From assembly GCF_036084755.1 (NCBI RefSeq), contig NZ_CP107968.1, positions 6,394,001 through 6,458,000 of the forward strand: 64,000 bases of DNA, read 5' to 3'. Origin of the DNA: Streptomyces sp. NBC_00370. GTDB taxonomy: Bacteria > Actinomycetota > Actinomycetes > Streptomycetales > Streptomycetaceae. The notes below the pieces were generated by a model. It saw only the letters and a list, made by a program, of their open reading frames with translations, ran no database searches and was not told the DNA's origin. Position numbers and translations under genes: made by a program. Shown one piece after another: positions 51,862 to 59,764 of this stretch (position 1 is the stretch's first letter; the number at the start of each line of letters is the position of its first letter).

Positions 51862-53202
51862 ATGTCAACGCAACCCCAGCCTTCAGAGCAGGCTTCGCTG
51901 GTCGGGGAGGAGTACGAGGTCGAGGTCGGCCCCGTCGCACACGGCGGCCACTGCATCGCCCGTACCTCGGAGGGCCAGGTGCTGTTCGTCCGGCACGCGC
52001 TGCCCGGCGAGCGGATCGTCGCCCGGGTCACGGAGGGCGAGGAGAACTCCCGCTATCTGCGCGCCGACGCGGTGAAGATCGTCGAGGCGTCCAAGGAGCG
52101 CGTCGAGGCGCCCTGCCCGTACGCGGGCCCCGGCCGCTGCGGCGGCTGCGACTGGCAGCACGCCAAGCCCGGCACCCAGCGCCGCCTCAAGGGCGACGTG
52201 ATCACCGAGCAGCTGAAGCGCCTCGCGGGCCTCACCCCGGAGGAAGCCGGCTGGGACGGTACGGTCATGCCGGCGCCCGGCGACAAGCTCCCGGCGGGCG
52301 AGGTGCCGGCCTGGCGCTCCCGCGTGCAGTACGCGGTGGACGAGGACGGCCGGGTGGGGCTGCGCAAGCACCGCTCGCACGACGTCGAGGTCATCGACCA
52401 GTGCCTGATCGCCACCGAAGGCGTCAGCGAACTGGGCGTCGAGCACCGCGAATGGCCGCAGATCGCCTCGGTCGAGGCCATCGCCGCCTCGGGCTCGGGC
52501 GACCGTCAGGTCATCGTCGCCCCCCGCGCCGGCGGCCGGCTGCCGCTGGTCGAACTCGACAAGCCGGTCTCCGTACTGCGCGTCGAGGAGCACGACGGGG
52601 GAGTGCACCGCGTCCACGGCCGCGCCTTCGTCCGCGAACGCGCCGACGGCCGCACGTACCGCGTCGGCATGGGCGGCTTCTGGCAGGTCCACCCGCAGGC
52701 ACCGCAGATCCTGGTGGAAGCGGTCATGCAGGGCCTGATGCCCCGTAAGGGCGACAGCGCCCTGGACCTCTACTGCGGCGTCGGCCTCTTCGCGGGCGCG
52801 ATCGCCGAACGTGTGGGCGAGACAGGCGCGGTGCTCGGCATCGAGTCGGGCAAACGCGCGGCGGAGGACGCGGTCCACAACCTCCAGGACCTGACCCGGG
52901 TCCGCATCGAACACGGCAAGGTCGACGCCGTCCTGCCGCGCACCCGCATCACGGAAACAGACCTGATCGTCCTGGACCCCCCACGCGCGGGAGCAGGCAA
53001 GCAGGTGGTCAAACACCTCACCACCCTGGGCGCCCGCAGAATCGCCTACGTGGCCTGCGACCCGGCAGCCCTGGCCCGCGACTTGGCCTACTTCCGCGAG
53101 GGAGGCTACAAGCCGCGCACACTACGAGCGTTCGACCTGTTCCCGATGACCCACCACGTGGAGTGCGTAGCCATCCTCGAACCGATCGCAAAGGGCGCCT
53201 GA
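51862..53202 (+). CDS. TRAM-domain class I SAM-dependent 23S rRNA/tRNA uracil-C5 methyltransferase (RlmD/TrmA type)
   Basis: 446 residues. N-terminal TRAM domain (VGEEYEVEVGPVAHGGHCIARTSEGQVLFVRHALPGERI); cysteines of an iron-sulfur site in CPYAGPGRCGGCDWQH; SAM motif LDLYCGVGLFAGAIA; DPPRAGAGKQ, and the catalytic cysteine in YVACDPAALARDL. These enzymes methylate C5 of a uridine in 23S rRNA or tRNA. ATG 51862 follows CCTGGAGCC. It ends 14 bases before the convergent tandem-kinase gene; a junction between core and accessory DNA probably lies here. Confidence 0.93.
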   Translation: MSTQPQPSEQASLVGEEYEVEVGPVAHGGHCIARTSEGQVLFVRHALPGERIVARVTEGEENSRYLRADAVKIVEASKERVEAPCPYAGPGRCGGCDWQHAKPGTQRRLKGDVITEQLKRLAGLTPEEAGWDGTVMPAPGDKLPAGEVPAWRSRVQYAVDEDGRVGLRKHRSHDVEVIDQCLIATEGVSELGVEHREWPQIASVEAIAASGSGDRQVIVAPRAGGRLPLVELDKPVSVLRVEEHDGGVHRVHGRAFVRERADGRTYRVGMGGFWQVHPQAPQILVEAVMQGLMPRKGDSALDLYCGVGLFAGAIAERVGETGAVLGIESGKRAAEDAVHNLQDLTRVRIEHGKVDAVLPRTRITETDLIVLDPPRAGAGKQVVKHLTTLGARRIAYVACDPAALARDLAYFREGGYKPRTLRAFDLFPMTHHVECVAILEPIAKGA

Positions 53203-53216
53203 CGAGTCAACACGCC

Positions 53217-55487
53217 TCAGTGGCCGACCAGTTCACTGCCTGGCAGCGCGATCTCCAGATAGGGGTTGGCGATGCGACCGGTGCGCAGTCCGAGGAACTC
53301 CGCCGCACGGGACAGGGTGAGCGAGTACGAGCTGAGTGCCCTGTCCACGTTCGGGGCGTCCAGTACGTCCGCGGTGACCAGGCGGTCCAAGTCGATGTAG
53401 GCGGAGCGGACGATCTCGATGCACCGGTAGTAGCGCCACTCTTCCTCCCAGCCCTTGGTGAAGCCACTGTCCAGTTGACTGCTCCAGCGGTGGAGCATCC
53501 GGTCGCGCATGCCCGGGCTGTGCGGCGTCAGATGAAGATGCCGCACCAGATCGTAGAGCGGGTCTCCGACCATGGCCATTTCCCAGTCGATGATGGTGAG
53601 TTCGCCGGACTCACCGTCCCTGACGAGGTTCCAGGGGTTGAGGTCACCGTGCAGCAGCACCGAGTTCCGCGGTGTGACGAACCGGCCTCCCAGCAGATCT
53701 CGCAACCGTGTCGCGTCGGGCAGGCCCAGGGCGACGGCGAGTTGCCGTGACTCCTCGGGCAGCGCGGCCACCATCTTGACGAGTTGCGCGCTCAACCACT
53801 GGTAGAAGTCCCCGTACGACGGGCTGGAATGAAGGCGCTCCGTCGGCACTCGCGTCAGTGCGCACAGCTGGTCCACCAGGTCGTCCGCCTCGCGGGGGCT
53901 CAGTCCGTCCACCGGGTGCTCGGGCGGACGGATCCTGTCGGCCGTACCGACGTAGGAATGAACGGCGAAGGCATCGTTGGGCTTGCTGGTTCCGAAGGCG
54001 AGCAATTGGGGTGCGCGCACGTCGCCCTTGACCGCCGCGAGGGCAAGCAGCACGTCGTGCTCTTCCAGGAAGCGCGGCTCCCTGCGGGTCCTGTCGTTCA
54101 GTCGTCGCCGCACGATCACGGGTCTCCCGTGCCGGCCGACGCGGACGGCCGTGTTGAGATGCCCGGTCCCCTTGAAGACGTGTTCGGCGGGGGCGGCGCC
54201 CTCCCTGCTCAGCGCTTCGACCACCGCGTCATACGGCAGGCCGACTCGCGCCCCGTCGCTCTCCCCCCAACCGGTGCCGCACCACTCCACAGTCACGGCA
54301 GAGGCGGCGGCCCTGGACGCCCGGCCGGGGAGCGCCGCGTGCCAGCGGTAGAGAGCGCTGCGGATCTCTTTCGCGTCCGGAACGCCTCTGAGCCGCAGAG
54401 GTCGGGCTGCCAGTTCGAGTGCGCGCCGGACCGACTCGGTCGCTGTTTCGAGGCCCGTCGGTTCGGCTTCCAGGCCCAGGGAATGAGCCGCGCGCATCAC
54501 GTCCGGGTAGACGGACTGTGCGTGTTCGAAATCGATGTAGTGCTGTACATCGGTATCCAGTCCGTGCACCGCCTCTGGCCGCACGCTCCGCATCGCGCGC
54601 GCCCATGCCTCTTTGACGTCGTCCCACTGGGCGGCGGGGTAGTGCATCCGGACGAGGTGGGTGGCGAGGTCGTGCAGCGGGTCCCCGTAGGAGGCGAGTT
54701 CCCAGTCGACGCAGATCAGCGGCGCGTCCGACTCGGAGTAGGAGAAGATGACGTTGTCGCGGTGGAGATCGGTGTGCAGCAGGCTGAACGGTCTGTCCAC
54801 CATCGACGGGACCCGCCCGGCGAACTCCTTCATGGCGTCTTCAGGGACGCCGAGCGCCGCGAACAACCCCCCGAAAGCGCGCCAGTTCGGCAGCCGCACC
54901 TGTGCTTCGGTGAGGGTGGTGAGTGTCCGCAGAAAGCTGCCGCTGCTGCCTTCACAGGGCCACGACGGGGGTAGTTCAGGGAGACGCTCCCTGTGGACTG
55001 CGGTCATCTCGGCGAGCAGACCGGCCAATGCATGCAACAACCGCTCATCCAGCGGCATTTCATCAGGGCAGACGGTCGAGAGCGGTACTCCCTGGACATA
55101 GCTGTGCACGGCCGAGCCGTCGCCTTTGGCGAGGCACTGCGGGACGTACCTCAGCAGCCCTTTGATGGATTGCAGGATCTGGGTCTCGTCCTGCCAGGTG
55201 CGCAGGACGACAGGAAGCGGACCGGCGTGCCGACGGCGCAGGGTGACGGGGACACCCGGTTCCAGACCGAGCAAGGCGGCCATGTCTTCGGCCGGGGACA
55301 CCACGAAGTTGTCGTGGTGGTGTCCGCGCTGTTGGACGCCCTGGCGCAACGCATAGCTGGCGAAGCTGTCGTACGCGCCCAACGATGCCTTATCGGACAA
55401 TGGGACTCCGGCCGCATGGGGAATTGCACCCAGCGTCGTTCCCACAGTATCGATCGCCAGAGTGATCGGTGCATATCTAACCACCAA
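53217..55487 (-). CDS. Tandem double kinase: two fused aminoglycoside-phosphotransferase/choline-kinase-fold domains
   Basis: 756 residues, about twice the length of a normal APH-family protein. Domain 1 (to about residue 400) has the catalytic loop HTDLHRDN (238-245) and metal-binding Asp261 in VDWELASYGDPLHDLATHL. Domain 2 (about 410-756) begins EHVFKGTGHLNTAVRVG, with HGDLNPWN (613-620) and Asp634 in IDWEMAMVGDPLYDLVRHL. Both catalytic sets are intact, so two phosphorylations are possible. The start is TTG 55487 or GTG 55484. The substrate is unknown. The gene lies downstream of a HAD phosphatase and a GntR regulator in the same direction, which suggests a small-molecule phosphate pathway rather than drug resistance. 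Confidence 0.82.
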   Translation of the reverse strand: MVVRYAPITLAIDTVGTTLGAIPHAAGVPLSDKASLGAYDSFASYALRQGVQQRGHHHDNFVVSPAEDMAALLGLEPGVPVTLRRRHAGPLPVVLRTWQDETQILQSIKGLLRYVPQCLAKGDGSAVHSYVQGVPLSTVCPDEMPLDERLLHALAGLLAEMTAVHRERLPELPPSWPCEGSSGSFLRTLTTLTEAQVRLPNWRAFGGLFAALGVPEDAMKEFAGRVPSMVDRPFSLLHTDLHRDNVIFSYSESDAPLICVDWELASYGDPLHDLATHLVRMHYPAAQWDDVKEAWARAMRSVRPEAVHGLDTDVQHYIDFEHAQSVYPDVMRAAHSLGLEAEPTGLETATESVRRALELAARPLRLRGVPDAKEIRSALYRWHAALPGRASRAAASAVTVEWCGTGWGESDGARVGLPYDAVVEALSREGAAPAEHVFKGTGHLNTAVRVGRHGRPVIVRRRLNDRTRREPRFLEEHDVLLALAAVKGDVRAPQLLAFGTSKPNDAFAVHSYVGTADRIRPPEHPVDGLSPREADDLVDQLCALTRVPTERLHSSPSYGDFYQWLSAQLVKMVAALPEESRQLAVALGLPDATRLRDLLGGRFVTPRNSVLLHGDLNPWNLVRDGESGELTIIDWEMAMVGDPLYDLVRHLHLTPHSPGMRDRMLHRWSSQLDSGFTKGWEEEWRYYRCIEIVRSAYIDLDRLVTADVLDAPNVDRALSSYSLTLSRAAEFLGLRTGRIANPYLEIALPGSELVGH

Positions 55488-55565
55488 ACCCCACGCGTTT
55501 ACTCAGCTCCCACGTTAACAACGCCGTCACGGATGCCCGTGGTTACCCCGTACGGATGACGGCGC

Positions 55566-55590
55566 AGCACGATGACGATGTGTCATCGTG
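55566..55590. other. Perfect 10+10 hairpin between the HAD and tandem-kinase genes
   Basis: GCACGATGAC (55566-55575) pairs with GTCATCGTGC (55581-55590) around GATGT, 36 bases from the HAD stop and 79 from the kinase start. It may be an attenuator, terminator or operator; no T-run follows on the minus strand. Confidence 0.5.
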
Positions 55591-55626
55591 CGTCTTCCGA
55601 TGCTGCCTGTCATGCCTCGGCACCTC

Positions 55627-56319
55627 CTATTCACCCCGAACGGCTTCGAGCACCTGATCCAACGAACTGACGATGCGCTCTGCCCCCGCACTCTTCAGCT
55701 GAACCCGCTTGGTCTCGTTCTTCGCGTAGCCGATGAAGGCAATGCCTGCCTTGTGGGCCGCCTCGCAATCCGCTCCGGTGTCGCCGATCATCAGGGACTC
55801 CGCAGCCGCGGTGCCGGTCGATTCCAGAGCTCGGATCAGACAGTCAGGGTCCGGCTTGAGGCGGAGCAGATCCTTCGTACGGCCGTGGACATGCGGGGTG
55901 AAGTAGTCGAGGAGCCCCTTCGTGCTCAGGTAACTCTCCACGACAGAAGCTGAGTTGTTCGTCGTAACGGCGAGCTTGTAGCTCTTCGCCCACAAGGCGC
56001 GTATCAGCTCGTCGGCGTGCGTCGTCGGTATCGCCCCGTGTGCGGCGCGCAGTTCGTGCGCGGTGAGCCTCTCCTCCAGTGTCTCGACCAGACCACTGTT
56101 CGGGTAGAGCCGGCCGGCGAGCCTCACCACCGCGTGCGGGTCCTTCCAGTTGACACCTTCCGTGAGCAGCAGTTCCTCGGCGTCCAGCGTGCGGAGACGG
56201 CTGACGAGGTCGTCCGCCACCTGCTCCGCCGGGTGGCCGGCGAACAGGTGGCAGACCGGTCCGTCGAAGTCGAACATCACGCACGTCACTGGTTCGAGGA
56301 GTTCCAGGAGAAGAGACAC
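55627..56319 (-). CDS. HAD-superfamily hydrolase, phosphoglycolate-phosphatase-like
   Basis: 230 residues from GTG 56319. Motif I is CVMFDFDGPVC (nucleophile Asp and acid/base Asp), motif II TTNNSAS, motif III lysine in LLRLKPDPDCL and motif IV MIGDTGADCEAAH, all intact. It removes phosphate from a small metabolite. The long open frame upstream (to 56460) has no family similarity and lacks a convincing ribosome-binding site. It lies between the GntR regulator and the tandem kinase on the same strand; a phosphatase next to a double kinase suggests they act on related compounds. Confidence 0.87.
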   Translation of the reverse strand: MSLLLELLEPVTCVMFDFDGPVCHLFAGHPAEQVADDLVSRLRTLDAEELLLTEGVNWKDPHAVVRLAGRLYPNSGLVETLEERLTAHELRAAHGAIPTTHADELIRALWAKSYKLAVTTNNSASVVESYLSTKGLLDYFTPHVHGRTKDLLRLKPDPDCLIRALESTGTAAAESLMIGDTGADCEAAHKAGIAFIGYAKNETKRVQLKSAGAERIVSSLDQVLEAVRGE

Positions 56320-56536
56320 ATCGTTCCGTCCGTCGAGTGCGGGTCGGCAACTGCGCGGGAAAGGCCTGGCAACGGTGTTGTTCCCCTGAACCTTGCGCCA
56401 CTGCCTTACCCGCGAGGGCGGAGTGCGGCCTCCGTTCGGCACCGGCATCGTCAGAACCACATAAGAACGCTACAACGGGAGCGTTCCGGAGTGGCCCGGA
56501 TACCCGCCGTCGGGTGCCCGTTGCCTGTCAAGAGGC

Positions 56537-57421
56537 TCAGTCGAGCGCCAGGTCGGTTGCGATGGTCTGCCAGAGCGCGTTGAACCACGCCTGGGACTGG
56601 GTCACGAACGCTCTGTCCCGTTCGAGTTCGTCGGCGCGGAACGCGAACAGCGGCGATTCGCCGCCGATGGCGTCGAACATCTCGACGGCCGTCGCGTTGA
56701 TCTGCTCCTCACGCTTCTGCACCCGGTAGTAGGCGAACAGTGCCTCGGAGCCGTTGAGGAGGTAGAGCTTGACCGGCGGCGTGAAGGGCATCGCCCTGAA
56801 TTGGATGTCGATGTCGATGTCGTGCGCGGCGCCCAGGCCGAGCAGATGGTCCCTCAGGACCGAACCGTGGGAGTTGCGCTGCCTGAGCCAGCGCCGGTGC
56901 ACCGGGTCGCGGTCGTTCGGGTTGTCCACCATTCGGGGAAAGGCCAGGTCGATGTCCCGGTTGGGCAGCAGCACGCGGACCGTGACGGTCGACGGCGCGG
57001 CGGCGCGTTCGTGGATCAGCCTGCGCTGCTCACCGAGCGCGGCACTCAGCGATTCGGCCGTCAGGCACAGGGCGTCGATGCGGACATCTGTGGCCGCGAA
57101 CGCGTCGTTGATGCGGGGGCCCAGGGCGACCAGCGTCTCCTGAGGCATTCCGGCCACGGCTTCACGGCGTATACCGCGGCCGGCGATGCGGGGCGGCGCT
57201 CCTCGGGTGACCTCGGTGAGCAGTCCGTCCCTCTGGAGCAGTTTGACCGCCTGGCGGATCACGCCTCGCTGCACACCGAACTCCTCGGCCAGCGCAGCCT
57301 GGGTCGGCAGAGCCGCGCCGACTGCGATGACTCCGTCGTCTATGCGTCGGCGCAGGACCTCCGCCACGTCGTCCGACGTGGGCCTTCCCGTGCCGTCCGG
57401 TGCGCTGCGATCAAAGGTCAC
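56537..57421 (-). CDS. GntR-family regulator
   Basis: 294 residues. The N-terminal winged helix reads SDDVAEVLRRRIDDGVIAVGAALPTQAALAEEFGVQRGVIRQAVKLLQRDGLL, characteristic of the family. The C-terminal domain (about 110-294) resembles no ligand domain I can name confidently; it contains VRVLLPNRDIDLAFPRMVD and a run ending LFAFRADELERDRAFVTQSQAWFNALWQ. It is the first gene of the regulator-HAD-kinase set and is preceded by a nest of dyads at 57453-57533, its likely operator. Confidence 0.85.
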   Translation of the reverse strand: MTFDRSAPDGTGRPTSDDVAEVLRRRIDDGVIAVGAALPTQAALAEEFGVQRGVIRQAVKLLQRDGLLTEVTRGAPPRIAGRGIRREAVAGMPQETLVALGPRINDAFAATDVRIDALCLTAESLSAALGEQRRLIHERAAAPSTVTVRVLLPNRDIDLAFPRMVDNPNDRDPVHRRWLRQRNSHGSVLRDHLLGLGAAHDIDIDIQFRAMPFTPPVKLYLLNGSEALFAYYRVQKREEQINATAVEMFDAIGGESPLFAFRADELERDRAFVTQSQAWFNALWQTIATDLALD

Positions 57422-57452
57422 AGGATCACGCTACAACTTGTCGCCATCTGGC

Positions 57453-57533
57453 GGGAGTTATCCGGAGAGTTGGTTATGAGTGGCAACCAAGAGGGAATAA
57501 CTCCCATAGTTGGTCGCCAAGTCGCCTCCAACT
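57453..57533. promoter_or_regulatory. Nested dyads between the GntR gene and the 56-aa gene
   Basis: Three inverted repeats lie close together: GGGAGTTAT (57453-57461) with ATAACTCCC (57497-57505); inside it TGGTT (57471-57475) with AACCA (57485-57489); then AGTTGG (57508-57513) with CCAACT (57528-57533). They lie in the divergent gap upstream of the GntR gene, consistent with operators for it. Confidence 0.6.
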
Positions 57534-57674
57534 AGCCGAACGAGGTGAACGACCCGCTCCGACCGTGGCCCGCCCAGTGTCGTACGGGCTGCTCGATCCA
57601 GGCGCGTCCAGTCGCGCTCCCCCTCCTGCGCGTGGTGCATCTCCGAGTTGTCCGCTGTCGAAGGAGCGACGCAC

Positions 57675-57845
57675 ATGCCTGTGATCGCCATCGCATTAGA
57701 ACAGTTCATCCAGTGGAAGTACGGCACGGTGGGAGCCGTCGCGCTCCTGCTGCTCAGTGTCGGGTTCAAGATCAAGAACTCTACCTGCGCAGGAATCGGC
57801 GCCATCATCCTGGCCCTGCTGGTCATGCAGCCGGGCCTCGGCTGA
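57675..57845 (+). CDS. Small membrane protein (56 aa)
   Basis: ATG 57675 with AAGGAG eight bases upstream. Two hydrophobic helices (about 17-30, GTVGAVALLLLSVGFKI; and 38-53, GIGAIILALLVMQPG) with a short charged turn between. No family is assigned. Similar tiny two-helix proteins occur near transfer regions of Streptomyces integrative elements, so this may belong to a remnant of one, but no integrase or transfer gene is present here. Confidence 0.65.
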   Translation: MPVIAIALEQFIQWKYGTVGAVALLLLSVGFKIKNSTCAGIGAIILALLVMQPGLG

Positions 57846-58019
57846 CCGGGCCCGGTAGGCCGGTCGTCCCGGCCGGCCTCCGCCAAGGGGTGGGTCCAGC
57901 GGATCGAGGATGCGAGGTTGCACGGCTTCTGGGCCGGGCTGATGCGGCAGCTCCGTGACCGGCGGCCGCAGCCGGTCGGGGTCGTATGAGCAGCCGTCAG
58001 AACGTGGACGCTGCGCTGC

Positions 58020-58604
58020 TCATGGGCTCGGGGTTGGTCCGTCGGGTTTGCCGCGCTTGATGGCGGCTTCGACCGCGGTGCCGATGCGGCGCAGTGTCGA
58101 CAGCTCGTGGGGTTCGAGCTCGTCCATCAGGTACTCGCGGACCGCGGCGACATGTCCGGGCGCCGCGGCGACGACCTCCTCGTAACCCGCCTCGGTCAGC
58201 GTCGTGTTGGTGCGTCTGCCGGGGCCGGGAACCCGGGCTCGTGTGAGCAGTCCGCGCTTCTCCAGCCGGCCGACGACGTGCGACAACCGTGACAGCGACG
58301 CTGACGTGCGAGCTGCCAGGTCGCTCATCTGGAGGGTGTGGGCCGGCTCCTCGGACAGTACCGAGAGCACCATGTACTCGAAGAAGGTCAGTTGGGACTC
58401 GCGCTGCATCCGCGCGTCCAGGGCCGCGGGCAAGCTGATCATGATCGCGGAGTTGGCCAGCCATGCCGCCAGCTCGTCACGGTTCAGCCATCGCGGCGCT
58501 GCGGCAGATCCGTCGGTATCCGCCGCACCAGGCCCTTCTGCGGCCGGTTCCTCCTGGGCCTGACTGGGGCGCTGTCCCCTGCCTCCCGCTGGTGTCTCTG
58601 CCAT
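58020..58604 (-). CDS. MarR-family transcriptional regulator
   Basis: 194 residues. A disordered N-terminus (about 35 residues) precedes the MarR winged helix: LTFFEYMVLSVLSEEPAHTLQMSDLAARTSASLSRLSHVVGRLEKRGLLTR and the wing VPGPGRRTNTTLTEAGYE. It is divergent from an aldo/keto reductase gene, and two identical-type dyads lie in the gap, so it probably represses both that gene and itself. The effector is unknown. Confidence 0.92.
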   Translation of the reverse strand: MAETPAGGRGQRPSQAQEEPAAEGPGAADTDGSAAAPRWLNRDELAAWLANSAIMISLPAALDARMQRESQLTFFEYMVLSVLSEEPAHTLQMSDLAARTSASLSRLSHVVGRLEKRGLLTRARVPGPGRRTNTTLTEAGYEEVVAAAPGHVAAVREYLMDELEPHELSTLRRIGTAVEAAIKRGKPDGPTPSP

Positions 58605-58626
58605 GCCACGACTCTAACAGCAGTTG

Positions 58627-58639
58627 TTGACGCTTCAAG
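58627..58639. promoter_or_regulatory. MarR-type operator, copy 1
   Basis: TTGACGCTTCAAG, a dyad (TTGA/TCAA arms) and one of two near-identical copies 29 bases apart. It contains a TTGACG that could serve as a rightward -35 element, so binding would block RNA polymerase. Confidence 0.7.
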
Positions 58640-58655
58640 TCCGGAGGTGTAGTTA

Positions 58656-58668
58656 TTGACGCATCAAG
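58656..58668. promoter_or_regulatory. MarR-type operator, copy 2
   Basis: TTGACGCATCAAG differs from copy 1 at one base at the dyad centre. The surrounding bases (AGTT before, T after) are also shared by both copies. It is 31 bases upstream of the aldo/keto reductase start. Confidence 0.7.
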
Positions 58669-58699
58669 TTCACTTCGCGTCGCAGGAAAGGACTACCGG

Positions 58700-59671
58700 A
58701 TGCAGGTCACATCGCTGGGTGGGCTGGAGGTCTCGCGCATCGGACTCGGAGCCATGGGCATGTCGGCGTTCTACACGGGCGCCGGACGTGCGGACGCCGA
58801 GTCGATCCGTACGATCCACCGCGCTCTGGACCTCGGTGTCACGCACCTGGATACCGCGGAGGTGTACGGGCCCTACGTGAACGAGGAACTGGTGGGGCGC
58901 GCGATCAAGGGGCGCCGGGACGAGGTCGTACTCGCCACCAAGTTCGGCCTCGTCTCCCACACCGGCCGACCTGGTCTCGACGGCACGCCCGCCAGCGTCA
59001 GAGCCGCCGTGGACGGCTCGCTGCGGCGGCTCGGCACCGATCACATCGACCTCTACTACCAGCACCGGATCGACCCCAGCACCCCGGTCGAGGAGACCAT
59101 GGGAGCGTTGAGCGCTCTGGTGGCGGCGGGCAAGGTGCGCCACGTCGGGCTGTCGGAGGCATCCGCGGCGACGATCCGCCGGGCCCACGCCGTTCACCCG
59201 GTGTCCGCCGTCCAGACCGAGTACTCGCTGTGGACCCGCGACCCTGAAACGGAAGTGCTGCCCACACTGCGGGAGCTCGGGATCGGACTCGTCCCCTACT
59301 CGCCGCTCGGACACGGCTTTCTCACCGGTGACATCCGCTCCCTCGACGGCCTGGACGCCACCGACTGGCGGCGCACCAATCCCCGTTTCACCGGCGACAA
59401 CCTCACATGCAACCTGCGCATCATCGACGAGGTCAGCGAGATCGCCGTCGATGTCGACGCGACGCCCGCCCAGGTCGCTCTGGCGTGGCTGCTCGCACAG
59501 GGAGAAGGCATCGCGCCCATCCCCGGAACGAAACGTGTCGACCGGCTGGAGGAGAACAGCGCGGCCGACGGCGTCCGGCTCACCGCCGGCCACCTCGCCC
59601 GTCTGAACGACCTGGCCCCGGCGTCCGGTGCTCGTCACGCGGAGCCCGACATGGCCGTGATCGATCGCTGA
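58700..59671 (+). CDS. Aldo/keto reductase
   Basis: 323 residues from ATG 58700 with AGGAAAGG upstream. A TIM-barrel AKR with catalytic residues in THLDTAEVYGPYVNEELVGRA (Asp and Tyr), ATKFGL (Lys) and DLYYQHRID (His), and C-terminal NADPH-binding IPGTKRVDRLEEN. The family reduces aldehydes and ketones; the subfamily resembles AKR13-like perakine reductases. It is probably derepressed when the divergent MarR regulator releases the two operators. A Gfo/Idh/MocA gene follows 93 bases later. Confidence 0.92.
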   Translation: MQVTSLGGLEVSRIGLGAMGMSAFYTGAGRADAESIRTIHRALDLGVTHLDTAEVYGPYVNEELVGRAIKGRRDEVVLATKFGLVSHTGRPGLDGTPASVRAAVDGSLRRLGTDHIDLYYQHRIDPSTPVEETMGALSALVAAGKVRHVGLSEASAATIRRAHAVHPVSAVQTEYSLWTRDPETEVLPTLRELGIGLVPYSPLGHGFLTGDIRSLDGLDATDWRRTNPRFTGDNLTCNLRIIDEVSEIAVDVDATPAQVALAWLLAQGEGIAPIPGTKRVDRLEENSAADGVRLTAGHLARLNDLAPASGARHAEPDMAVIDR

Positions 59672-59675
59672 CCCA

Positions 59676-59703
59676 CCGGTTGAGCCCCTCGGGCTCGGAC
59701 CGG
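59676..59703 (+). terminator. Weak hairpin after the aldo/keto reductase
   Basis: GAGCCC / GGGCTC (59682-59696, 3-base loop) is flanked by ACCGG-type complementary bases; no T-run. Confidence 0.35.
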
Positions 59704-59764
59704 ATGACGGCGGTGGACAACCCTCGCGGCACGGATCGGCCGTGCCGCGTTCGAAGACGAATGA

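Noticed and set aside
53217..55487. Aminoglycoside-resistance gene
   Set aside because: The fold is shared by choline, homoserine, fructosamine and macrolide kinases, and the double-domain layout and HAD/GntR neighbours do not point to a drug; resistance is not claimed.
57876..57989. 37-codon stretch after the 56-aa gene that reads KGWVQRIEDARLHGFWAGLM in one frame
   Set aside because: It looks protein-like but has no start codon or ribosome-binding site and no family I can name; at most a gene remnant, so not listed as a CDS.
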